In this document: positions 1 through 5,404 of the stretch, piece by piece
Layout: each line of letters starts with the position of its first letter
Position numbering within the stretch: the first letter of the stretch is position 1
Source: Oscillospiraceae bacterium UBA6409
Lineage (GTDB): Bacteria > Bacillota > Clostridia > Oscillospirales > Oscillospiraceae
Length of the DNA stretch: 7,065 nucleotides
Direction of reading: 5' to 3'
Assembly (NCBI GenBank): GCA_002438575.1
Contig: DJPP01000103.1
Location: 23,181 to 30,245 of the forward strand
The notes under the pieces: generated by a model
Told to the model about the DNA's origin: nothing
Seen by the model: only the letters and a program-made list of their open reading frames with translations
Databases searched by the model: none
Program-made: the position numbers and the translations under genes

Positions 1-1008
1 GCCTCCGTCACCCCCGTGTGGATCCTGCTGCAGCCCCGTGACTACCTGAGCTCCTTCCTGCTGTACGGCATGATGATCCTGGCGGTCGTGGGTATCATCG
101 GCTGCTCCCCCACCGTGGATATGCCCGCGTTTACCGGGTTCTATGACACCCTCGCCCCTAGCGGCACGTCCCTGGGCTATATGTTCCCCGCACTGTTCGT
201 GACCATCGCCTGCGGCGCTGTGTCCGGCTTCCACTCCCTGGTGGCCTCCGGCACAACGTCCAAGCAGTTGAACCAGGAGAGGGACGCCAAGCCCATCGCC
301 TACGGCGGTATGCTCATCGAGTGCGTTCTGGCGCTGATCTCCGTCTGCGCTGTTGGTTACATCTGGGCCTCCTATGCTGACGGCACCACCACGACGCCTA
401 CCGTCGTGTTCGCCACCGGCCTGGCCTCTATGTTCTCTGAGGTGTTCGGCTCCAACTGCTACAACGTGGTGTACTCCATGCTGATCCTGGCCGTGTCCGC
501 CTTCTGCCTGACCTCCGTGGATACCGCTACCCGTCTGGCCCGTTATATGTTCGCTGAGTTCTTCGTCGAGCCCGGCAAGACCCGCGAGGATCTGACCGGC
601 TGGAAGCGCGTCATCACCAACCCCTATGTGGCTACCGGTATCACCGTGGTGGCCGGCGTGGCTCTGGGTCTGACCGGTTACGCTAAGATCTGGGCCCTGT
701 TCGGCGCTGCCAACCAGCTGCTGGCTGCCCTGGGTCTGCTGGCCGTGTGCTGCTGGCTGGGCAAGATCGGCCGCAACAACAAGATGTTCTACTTCCCCAT
801 GTTCTTCATGCTGGTCGTGACCCTGACCTCCCTGGTGTTCACCATCAAGGCCCAGATCACCGGTATCATCGCCGGCGGCGAAGGCGTGGTGTGGTGCTAC
901 ATCCGCGGCATCATCGGTGTCCTGCTGGTGATCCTGGCCATCGACCTGGTCATTCAGGGCATCAAGGCGCTGAGCGCCCAGAAGAAGACCGCACCTGCTG
1001 CGGAGTAA
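1..1008 (+). CDS. cstA: CstA-family carbon starvation protein / peptide or pyruvate transporter (C-terminal part, 5' truncated by window)
   Basis: The reading frame is open from base 1 to a TAA at 1006-1008, giving 335 residues with no start inside the window. The methionine-like GTG at 16 lies inside a conserved stretch and is not a start. CstA proteins are multi-pass inner-membrane carriers, linked to uptake of peptides or pyruvate under carbon limitation. Visible family signatures are PVWILLQPRDYLSSF near the window start and CGAVSGFHSLVASGT around residues 70-85 of the fragment, followed by an acidic/Gly-Tyr-Gly loop (QERDAKPIAYGG). At least six further hydrophobic segments follow, and the tail after the last one is short and Lys/Ala rich, so the protein probably ends naturally. 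The gene converges with the minus-strand cluster and is followed by hairpins at 1090-1117 and 1134-1168. The substrate cannot be told from sequence alone. Family assignment is confident; the missing N-terminal part is outside the window. Confidence 0.93.
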   Translation, partial: ASVTPVWILLQPRDYLSSFLLYGMMILAVVGIIGCSPTVDMPAFTGFYDTLAPSGTSLGYMFPALFVTIACGAVSGFHSLVASGTTSKQLNQERDAKPIAYGGMLIECVLALISVCAVGYIWASYADGTTTTPTVVFATGLASMFSEVFGSNCYNVVYSMLILAVSAFCLTSVDTATRLARYMFAEFFVEPGKTREDLTGWKRVITNPYVATGITVVAGVALGLTGYAKIWALFGAANQLLAALGLLAVCCWLGKIGRNNKMFYFPMFFMLVVTLTSLVFTIKAQITGIIAGGEGVVWCYIRGIIGVLLVILAIDLVIQGIKALSAQKKTAPAAE

Positions 1009-1089
1009 CTTCTCCGATACCCGGAAGCGTTTGTCCCGCTGCAAGGACGATCACGCTTTCTGTTGGTTATCCATTTTCTCCTCACAAGC

Positions 1090-1118
1090 AAAGGCTCCGG
1101 CATCCGCCGGAGCCTTTT
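1090..1118 (+). terminator. Intrinsic terminator after cstA
   Basis: The arms AAGGCTCCGG (1091-1100) and CCGGAGCCTT (1107-1116) form a perfect 10-bp stem closing a CATCCG loop; A1090 and T1117 can add one more pair. A short T run (1115-1118) and a T-rich stretch to 1131 follow on the plus strand. It lies 82 bases after the cstA stop and faces the right way to end cstA transcription. The T tract is interrupted, so efficiency may be moderate. Confidence 0.75.
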
Positions 1119-1133
1119 GCTGTATTTCTTTCG

Positions 1134-1168
1134 AAAAAACACGCTCCGGCAGCGCCGGAGCGTGTTTT
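1134..1168 (-). terminator. Terminator of the minus-strand operon (likely bidirectional)
   Basis: The core arms 1140-1150 and 1154-1164 form a perfect 11-bp GC-rich stem over an AGC loop. It extends through four A-T pairs (1136-1139 with 1165-1168) to 15 bp. On the minus strand the stem runs straight into six T residues (complement of 1134-1139), a classic intrinsic terminator. The divIC stop codon (1168-1170) touches the stem edge. On the plus strand it ends in TTTT and could act as a second stop for cstA read-through. Confidence 0.85.
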
Positions 1169-1467
1169 CAGTCATTCACATCGTAGAAAATTCGCTCGCC
1201 GGCCTCGGCCAGCCCCAGCTGGTCGCGGGCCAGGTCCTTGATGAACTCCTCGTCATCCTTCTTGGCCAGGTCGGACTCCAGTGCCTGGTTCTCCTGGGTC
1301 TGCTGCTGCAGCTGTCTCTCCAGCGCGGCCTGCTGCTGTGAAGCCTCGTTCAGCCGCTTGCCCACCCGGATCAGCTCCACGCCTAAAAACACCACCAGAG
1401 CGAGTATGACCAGCAGCAATATGGGATTTGTCCGGCGCTTCTTTGCCTGCGCCTGCCCTTTCTGCAT
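1168..1467 (-). CDS. divIC: Septum formation initiator DivIC/FtsB-type cell division protein
   Basis: This 99-residue protein has the standard septum-initiator layout: a short basic cytoplasmic tail (1-14), one membrane helix (about 15-33), a Gln/Glu/Leu-rich periplasm-side coiled coil (about 34-72) and a conserved end (ARDQLGLAEAGERIFYDVN, 80-98) with the family Gly-Glu near position 90. DivIC partners FtsL and DivIB/FtsQ in the divisome and helps switch on septal peptidoglycan synthesis. The start at 1467 is supported by AGGAGG nine bases upstream. It is the last gene of the minus-strand run, and its stop abuts the terminator at 1134-1168. The upstream yabQ frame stays open across bases 1253-1467 of this gene in another frame; the coiled-coil and tail motifs and GC-rich third positions show that the DivIC frame is the real one here. 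Its position after yabQ matches the Bacillus divIC order. Confidence 0.9.
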   Translation of the reverse strand: MQKGQAQAKKRRTNPILLLVILALVVFLGVELIRVGKRLNEASQQQAALERQLQQQTQENQALESDLAKKDDEEFIKDLARDQLGLAEAGERIFYDVND

Positions 1468-1909
1468 GGCGTTCCGCCTCCTTTTCCGCAGCGCGCTTTT
1501 TTCTTATCATAACGCACTTTCGGCAGAAAATAAAGGCTTTTTTTGCCGCCGCCGCGATTTTTTTCACGGGCAGCCACAGCAGCCGCACGGTGCCCACGGC
1601 AGCGCTGAGCCAGAAGTCCCACAGTGGCCGCATCAGCGGCGAAAGTGCCAGCAGATATATGACCGTACCCAAGCCCATGGCGGTCAGCATGATGAGCCGC
1701 AGCTCCCCCCGCCCCACCCGCAGGGCGTACCACAGCAGGGCCGGGGCGACTGCCAGCAAAAACGCCGCGTCCAGCCCGTGGGTCAGCCGCCGGTCCCGCC
1801 GGCGGCGCAGCCGCACCAGCCGCAGCAGGTCATACACCGCCCCGGCCGCCGCGCCCAGGGCCGCCGCGGTCAGGTATGCGCGCAGCTGCTCGGAGACGAC
1901 CGTTCCCAC
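1253..1909 (-). CDS. yabQ: Spore cortex biosynthesis membrane protein YabQ (C-terminal end uncertain)
   Basis: The N-terminal part matches YabQ: a helix containing GAAAGAVYDLLRLVRLRRRRD (broken by a Y-D-L-L-R turn near residues 26-30), a second helix with a THGLDAAF lead-in, then GRGELRL and a third hydrophobic stretch (GTVIYLLALSPLM). YabQ is a membrane protein needed for spore cortex assembly in Bacillus. The GTG at 1909 is chosen as start because it lies one base after the yabP stop (1911-1913), suggesting translational coupling; homology begins at once (SEQLRAYL). After a basic segment (residues about 115-145) the frame has no stop before divIC and runs to 1253, giving 218 residues. The last 70 or so, rich in Gly/Ala/Arg, look like out-of-frame translation of divIC. 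A one-base indel in one of the A runs at 1538-1544 or 1558-1564 could instead end the protein near 1507. Identity is fairly sure; the 3' end is not. Confidence 0.75.
   Translation of the reverse strand: MGTVVSEQLRAYLTAAALGAAAGAVYDLLRLVRLRRRRDRRLTHGLDAAFLLAVAPALLWYALRVGRGELRLIMLTAMGLGTVIYLLALSPLMRPLWDFWLSAAVGTVRLLWLPVKKIAAAAKKAFIFCRKCVMIRKKRAAEKEAERHAERAGAGKEAPDKSHIAAGHTRSGGVFRRGADPGGQAAERGFTAAGRAGETAAAADPGEPGTGVRPGQEG
1506..1534 (-). promoter_or_regulatory. Possible vegetative promoter for divIC inside the end of yabQ
   Basis: On the minus strand a TATGAT hexamer (1506-1511, five of six matches to the sigma-A -10) is preceded at 17 bp by TTTATT (1529-1534, only three of six matches to the -35). 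It sits in an AT-rich island (about 1497-1565) within otherwise GC-rich DNA. A start near 1499 would give a leader of about 30 bases carrying the divIC ribosome binding site. Such a promoter would be useful if yabP and yabQ are sporulation-only while divIC is needed in growth. The -35 is weak, so this remains tentative. Confidence 0.3.
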
Positions 1910-1910
1910 C

Positions 1911-2192
1911 TCAGCCGAACAGGCGGCTGAACAGCCCGCCGCCCCGGGCCTCCGGCGCGTCCTCATAGGTCAGTGCGTCGATGCGGCCGTCTACGTGCAG
2001 CTCGCCGCCGTCCAGGCTCAGCTTGCCGATGTGCAGGCTCTCTCCGCTGACCACCAGCACGCCCGCGCCGGTACGCAGCACGATGCACTGGTCATCGAAG
2101 CGCTCCACGTCCTCTACGCCGGCGACGGTGAGCTTCTCCCGTCCCTCCAGCTGTAAGCGGTGGGCGGCAGGATCGGTGATATCATACGGCAT
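1911..2192 (-). CDS. yabP: Sporulation protein YabP
   Basis: This 93-residue protein matches the YabP/YqfC family. It shows HRLQLEGREKLTVAGVEDVERFD (11-33) followed by an IVLRTGAGVLVVSGE strand pair and LHIGKLSLDGGELHVDGRI, with a short tail ending LFSRLFG. YabP is a small sporulation protein; in Bacillus it is made in the mother cell under sigma-E and needed for normal spore formation. The start at 2192 is preferred over an in-frame ATG at 2258 because AGGAGGGG lies just upstream (2200-2207), while the earlier ATG has no ribosome binding site and would add 22 basic, unconserved residues. The stop is one base before the yabQ start. The ribosome binding site is one arm of a long inverted repeat (2200-2269), and a sigma-E-like promoter lies directly upstream. 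Confidence 0.92.
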   Translation of the reverse strand: MPYDITDPAAHRLQLEGREKLTVAGVEDVERFDDQCIVLRTGAGVLVVSGESLHIGKLSLDGGELHVDGRIDALTYEDAPEARGGGLFSRLFG

Positions 2193-2199
2193 AAAAAGT

Positions 2200-2269
2200 C
2201 CCCTCCTACGATACGGTTTCCGCGCCCCGGCCCCGTGCCGGGATGCGTTTTTTACCATCGTATGAGGGG
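2200..2269 (-). promoter_or_regulatory. Nested hairpin masking the yabP ribosome binding site
   Basis: Bases 2200-2212 and 2257-2269 are inverted repeats pairing at 12 of 13 positions (mismatch 2206/2263). In minus-strand RNA the 5' arm CCCCTCATACGAT pairs with ATCGTAGGAGGGG, which is the yabP Shine-Dalgarno region. Three more pairs (2215-2217 with 2254-2256) continue after a two-base bulge. The enclosed DNA forms its own GC hairpin (CCCGGC/GCCGGG, 2226-2231 with 2237-2242, extended by 2221-2223 with 2245-2247). The outer stem is followed by ACTTTTT, so it could also act as a terminator or attenuator. The structure is seen directly; regulation is inferred. Confidence 0.7.
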
Positions 2270-2285
2270 GCTTGTTCTTTTATGC
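2257..2285 (-). promoter_or_regulatory. Sigma-E-type sporulation promoter for yabP
   Basis: On the minus strand GCATAAA (2279-2285) holds the ATA core of a sigma-E -35. Sixteen bases later comes CATACGAT (2257-2264), which matches seven of eight positions of the -10 consensus CATACAnT (counting n). Both spacing and motifs fit the mother-cell sigma-E class, which controls yabP in Bacillus. Transcription would begin near 2250, downstream of the first arm of the hairpin at 2200-2269. Ribosomes would therefore find the yabP start unmasked. Confidence 0.6.
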
Positions 2286-2296
2286 CGGGTTTGTCC

Positions 2297-2536
2297 TCAG
2301 ACCTCTTTGTACATGGCCGCGGCCGCGTCCTTACCCACGTTCTCGGTGACAGACACCACCTCCACCGTCAGCGTTCTTGCGCCGAAGCGGATGGCGATCA
2401 CATCGCCCACCTTCACGTCGTAGGATGCCCGCTGTACCCGGCCGTTAACGGTGACGCGCTCGGCGTCGCAGGCCTCATCGGCCACGGTGCGGCGCTTAAT
2501 AAGCCGCGAGACCTTCAGATATTTGTCCAAACGCAT
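2297..2536 (-). CDS. rqcP: RqcP (YabO), S4-domain ribosome quality control factor
   Basis: This 79-residue single S4 RNA-binding domain protein begins MRLDKYLKVSRLIKRRTVA, nearly identical to the Bacillus RqcP start. It continues with the VNGR...ASYDVKVGD...RFG core (30-52) and keeps the family's terminal AAxMY motif (72-76). RqcP binds the stalled large ribosomal subunit with RqcH and helps add poly-alanine tails to unfinished chains so they are degraded; Asp4 and Arg16, in the region reported to contact 23S rRNA, are present. The start at 2536 follows AGGAGG with a six-base gap; an upstream in-frame ATG at 2587 lies across the terminator hairpin and is rejected. The gene sits just after the HU terminator and before the yabP control region, so it may depend on HU read-through or an unseen promoter. 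Confidence 0.93.
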   Translation of the reverse strand: MRLDKYLKVSRLIKRRTVADEACDAERVTVNGRVQRASYDVKVGDVIAIRFGARTLTVEVVSVTENVGKDAAAAMYKEV

Positions 2537-2553
2537 GGGGTCCCTCCTATAAG

Positions 2554-2583
2554 AAAGGCTGGTGTGTCGCCACACCAGCCTTT
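2554..2583 (-). terminator. Terminator/attenuator between HU gene and rqcP
   Basis: The arms 2554-2566 and 2571-2583 form a perfect 13-bp stem (core GGCTGGTGTG) with a four-base loop. On the minus strand the stem ends in TTTCTTAT, a fair T tract. It begins 12 bases past the HU stop and ends only a few bases before the rqcP ribosome binding site (2541-2548). It should stop most HU transcripts and let a fraction reach rqcP. Confidence 0.8.
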
Positions 2584-2595
2584 GCATACGTCAGC

Positions 2596-2871
2596 TTACT
2601 CTGCCACAGCGTCCTTCAGGGCCTTGCCGGCCTTGAAAGCGGGGACCTTGGTAGCGGCGATCTGCACGGGCGTCTTGGTGCGGGGATTGAGGCCGGTGCG
2701 GGCAGCGCGCTTCTTGGTCTCGAAGGAACCAAAGCCCACCAGCTGGATCTTCTCGTCAGCCTTCAGGGTCTCGGTGATGGTGTTCAGAACGGCGTTGACG
2801 GCAGCGTCAGAGTCCTTCTTGGACAGGCCGGTCTTCTCAGCGACAGCGGCGATCAGTTCAGTCTTATTCAT
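2596..2871 (-). CDS. hup: HU family DNA-binding protein (nucleoid packing)
   Basis: This 91-residue protein is a full-length HU, the usual 90-92 residues. It opens [20 protein letters not shown], has the dimer-core GFGSFE (46-51), a DNA-grasping beta arm (about 53-75) with the TGLNPRT tip including the Pro63 that wedges into DNA, and the closing helix [14 protein letters not shown] (76-89). HU dimers bend and coat DNA without strong sequence preference. The start at 2871 follows GGGAGG with a seven-base gap; an ATG at 2886 is rejected because it lies upstream of this site and adds only MGGNN. A strong terminator follows at 2554-2583, typical of a gene expressed at far higher level than its neighbours. 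The 73-base gap before it shows no convincing promoter hexamers. Bacillus lacks an HU gene at this place in the yabN-yabO block. Confidence 0.96.
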   Translation of the reverse strand: MNKTELIAAVAEKTGLSKKDSDAAVNAVLNTITETLKADEKIQLVGFGSFETKKRAARTGLNPRTKTPVQIAATKVPAFKAGKALKDAVAE

Positions 2872-2944
2872 GTTATTTCCTCCCAAAAATTTTCGTTGGT
2901 AATTGCCGCAATGGGCGGCTATCCTAAAACGATGTTGTATCGCA

Positions 2945-3736
2945 TTAAGAACGTTCCTTTGCCCGGTTCCACAGGGCGGTCATCTCCTCCAGCGTCATGT
3001 CGGACAGGCTGCGGCCCGCTGCGGCCGCGGCCTCCTCCATCGCGCGGAAGCGGCGGATGAACTTTTCACAGGTGCCGTCGACAGCTGTCTCCGGGTCCAC
3101 GCCGCAGAAGCGTCCCACCTTTACGGCGGCGAACAGTACGTCGCCCAGCTCCTCCTCGATATTGGTGCCGGCGCGCACCGCCTGCCGCAGTTCGGCAGTC
3201 TCCTCGTCCAGCTTGTCCAGCGCGCCGGAGACATCGTGCCAGTCGAAGCCCGCGCCGGCGGCCTTCTGCTGTATCTTCTCCGCCCGCCACAGACCCGGCA
3301 GACTGCGGGCCACGGCGTCCAGCGCATCGGCGGTGGTTTTCTGGCCCTTCTCCTGCCGCTTCAGCTGCTCCCAGCTGACGGGCACCGTGTCCGCCGTCTC
3401 CGCCTGACCATCGCCGAACACATGGGGGTGGCGGTACAGCAGCTTTTTCACCACGCCGTCGCACACATCGTCCATATCGAAGTGTCCGGCGTCGGCTTCA
3501 ATGCTGGCGTGGAACACCACCTGCATCAGCACGTCGCCCAGCTCTTCCTTCAGCAGTGCGGCGTTGTCCGTGTCGATGGCCTCGGCGGCCTCATAGGCCT
3601 CCTCCAGCAGTCCCCGGCGGATAGACTGGTGGGTCTGCACCCGGTCCCAGGGACAGCCCTCCGGCGAACGGAGCAGCCGGATGATCTCCAGCAGGTCTTC
3701 GTAGCCATAGTGCGGTTTCCTTGTAAAATTTATCAT
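2945..3736 (-). CDS. mazG: MazG nucleoside triphosphate pyrophosphohydrolase
   Basis: This 263-residue protein has the two tandem MazG domains of the full-length enzyme. Domain one includes [13 protein letters not shown] (24-36), [13 protein letters not shown] (43-55) and [14 protein letters not shown] (64-77). Domain two includes LDEETAEL (176-183) and [15 protein letters not shown] (195-209). The paired Glu/Asp clusters bind magnesium. MazG cleaves (d)NTPs to monophosphate and pyrophosphate, removing abnormal nucleotides. The start at 3736 is set by AGGAG with a seven-base gap; an upstream ATG at 3838 would add 34 unconserved residues and overlap the flippase. The Bacillus counterpart YabN has an additional N-terminal methylase domain that is absent here. 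Upstream is the flippase (67-base gap), downstream the HU gene (73-base gap). Confidence 0.95.
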   Translation of the reverse strand: MINFTRKPHYGYEDLLEIIRLLRSPEGCPWDRVQTHQSIRRGLLEEAYEAAEAIDTDNAALLKEELGDVLMQVVFHASIEADAGHFDMDDVCDGVVKKLLYRHPHVFGDGQAETADTVPVSWEQLKRQEKGQKTTADALDAVARSLPGLWRAEKIQQKAAGAGFDWHDVSGALDKLDEETAELRQAVRAGTNIEEELGDVLFAAVKVGRFCGVDPETAVDGTCEKFIRRFRAMEEAAAAAGRSLSDMTLEEMTALWNRAKERS

Positions 3737-3803
3737 ACTTGCGCTCCTATTGCAAGAGGTTTTACACTGCATCCCGGGAAAAGTTCGTTGCATTTCAGGA
3801 ATT

Positions 3804-5390
3804 TTACCGAAAATGCAGCCTGTCAGCCAGTTTTTCACCCTTCGGCAGGGCCTGAAGATCCTGCCGTGTCACGGCGCCGATGGCCAGCGCAAGCACCGCA
3901 TATACCGCGGCGGCCAGCAGCACTGCCGGCAGCACTGCCCATCTTTCGGACAGAAGGCGGCAGAACAGGCCATAGCCGGACCGGGCCGCCAGCGCCATCA
4001 CCGCCGTCAGAAGGACGGGTTTGGCGAACAGGGAGATATACCCCGGACGCTCCGGCACCAGCCGCGCGATGGCCGCCAGATTGATGACCGCGATCAGCGC
4101 GTAGCAGTACAGCGTGCTCACTGCAGCGCCCCGTATGCCCGTGGCGGGGTCGCCTACCATCAGGTAGTTGGTGACGATCTTCAGTACGCCGCCGCAGAGG
4201 AGGGAGATCACCGGCAGCAGCGGATGTCCGTAGGCCTGCAGGACGCCGTTGGTGGCCACCATCAGGCATACGAACACACAGGCCAGACCCAGGAACGTCA
4301 GGTGATAGGCCGCCGCCTCGGCAGTCTCCGGCACCGCGGGATAGAGCAGGTGCAGGATAGGCCCCGCCAGCACCGACAGTCCCACGCCGGCGGGCAAGGC
4401 CGCCAGCACCGTCAGCTTCAGCGCCGCCCCGGCCGCTTTTCCGGCAGCGGTGCGGTCGCGGCGGGTCAGTGCGGCGGATACCGCCGGCATCAGGCTCACC
4501 GACAGGGGATAGATAAACGACGGCGGCAGCATGAACAGTGTCATGCCGAAGGTGTACTCGCCGTACAGGGCGGTGGTCTCCGCCGCCGTATAGCCAAGCG
4601 TGTCCCGCAGGGTGGCCGTCACCAGCGCCTGGTCCAGCAGGGTGATCAGGCTCATGCCCGCCGCGCCCACAGTGATGGGTATGCCGGTCCGCAGCAGCTC
4701 CCGCAGTACGCGGCTGCTTGCCGGGGGTACGTCCCGCGCCTCCGGCAGCGCGGTCCGGCGGGGCAGCAGCAGGGCGGTGACCAGCAGGCCCAGGCCCGCC
4801 CCGGCGGTGACGCCGCCGATGGCGCCGGCGGCGCACAGGGCCGTCCCTGCACCCTGCCGCAGCAGGCACAGGCACAGCCCCAGCCCGATGAGCAGCTTTC
4901 CGGCGGACTCTGCCACCTGTCCGGCGGCGGTGGGCACCATGTCGCCCAGCCCCTGGGAATAGCCACGCAGCGCCGCCGACAGGCATACCAGCAGCACCGC
5001 CGGCCCCAGCGTCCGCAGAGCCGGAGCCGCGTCCGGATCATGGAGCGCGGCGGCCAGGGCTTCCGGCAGCAGGCACATAACGGCGGAGCACACCAGCCCC
5101 AGCGCCGCCAGCAGGGCTAAGCCCAGGCGCAGGCAGCGGCGCACGGCGCCATAGCGCCGCTGGGCGGCGGCACGGGACACCATGCGGCTCAGGGCCACCG
5201 GCAGTCCCGCCGTGGACAGCACCAGCAGCAGACTGTAAATGTTGTACGCGGCGTAGAAATGCGCCATGCCCTCCCGGTCCAGCAGGTTTCCCAGCGGGAT
5301 CTTGTACAGGGCGCCCAGCAGCTTTGTCACCGCCACAGCCCCGGCCAGAATGGCCGCGCCGCCCATGAAGTTTTGCCGCCGGTGGGTCAT
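3804..5390 (-). CDS. MOP-superfamily lipid flippase, YabM/SpoVB type
   Basis: This 528-residue protein is almost wholly hydrophobic, with about 14 predicted membrane helices. It matches polysaccharide/SpoVB-like flippases: KLLGALYKIPLGNLLDREG (23-41), then AAYNIYSLLLVLSTAGLPVALSRMVS (47-72), an ALRGYSQGLGDMVPTA loop and, in the second half, an FIYPLSVSLMPAVSAA segment. Family members flip lipid-linked sugars, including peptidoglycan precursors (MurJ), across the inner membrane; SpoVB serves cortex synthesis. Its place directly before mazG equates it with Bacillus YabM rather than SpoVB itself, so the exact substrate is open. AGGAGG lies four bases before the start at 5390, a rather short spacing. 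The hemZ stop is only 14 bases upstream, so the two are likely cotranscribed. Co-location with yabP and yabQ hints at an envelope or spore role, but that is inference. Confidence 0.9.
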   Translation of the reverse strand: MTHRRQNFMGGAAILAGAVAVTKLLGALYKIPLGNLLDREGMAHFYAAYNIYSLLLVLSTAGLPVALSRMVSRAAAQRRYGAVRRCLRLGLALLAALGLVCSAVMCLLPEALAAALHDPDAAPALRTLGPAVLLVCLSAALRGYSQGLGDMVPTAAGQVAESAGKLLIGLGLCLCLLRQGAGTALCAAGAIGGVTAGAGLGLLVTALLLPRRTALPEARDVPPASSRVLRELLRTGIPITVGAAGMSLITLLDQALVTATLRDTLGYTAAETTALYGEYTFGMTLFMLPPSFIYPLSVSLMPAVSAALTRRDRTAAGKAAGAALKLTVLAALPAGVGLSVLAGPILHLLYPAVPETAEAAAYHLTFLGLACVFVCLMVATNGVLQAYGHPLLPVISLLCGGVLKIVTNYLMVGDPATGIRGAAVSTLYCYALIAVINLAAIARLVPERPGYISLFAKPVLLTAVMALAARSGYGLFCRLLSERWAVLPAVLLAAAVYAVLALAIGAVTRQDLQALPKGEKLADRLHFR

Positions 5391-5404
5391 GGTGCCTCCT
5401 TATC

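Noticed and set aside
1454..1510. YabQ-DivIC fusion by frameshift
   Set aside because: divIC has its own excellent ribosome binding site and a natural cytoplasmic N-terminus, so a fusion is not needed to explain it.
1238..2156. Plus-strand frames of 230 and 242 codons opposite divIC, yabQ and yabP
   Set aside because: Their Pro/Gln/Ser/Arg-rich translations are typical of antisense of GC-rich genes, and the minus-strand genes have family motifs.
2193..2258. Earlier in-frame ATG (2258) for yabP
   Set aside because: It has no ribosome binding site, adds unconserved basic residues and lies at the -10 region of the sigma-E-like promoter; ATG 2192 has a strong site.
2905..2919. Small hairpin GCCGC/GCGGC between mazG and HU
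   Set aside because: The stem is only five pairs and no T run follows on either strand, so it is not called a terminator. No other signal was convincing in this gap.
3737..3838. N-terminal extension of MazG from ATG 3838
   Set aside because: It would overlap the flippase end, is not conserved and lacks a ribosome binding site; AGGAG precedes ATG 3736.
2903..4084. 393-codon plus-strand frame opposite mazG
   Set aside because: It is antisense to the tandem MazG motifs, has low-complexity composition and starts in the HU leader. No recognisable domain.
3835..4986. 383-codon minus-strand frame overlapping the flippase
   Set aside because: Its Arg/Gly/Ala/His-rich sequence has no membrane segments, while the overlapping frame gives a coherent membrane protein with family motifs and a good start.
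3750..5120. 456-codon open frame on the plus strand
   Set aside because: It lies antisense to the well-supported flippase, is very rich in Gln, Arg, Gly and His, and has no family motif or ribosome binding site. Long false frames are expected opposite GC-rich genes.
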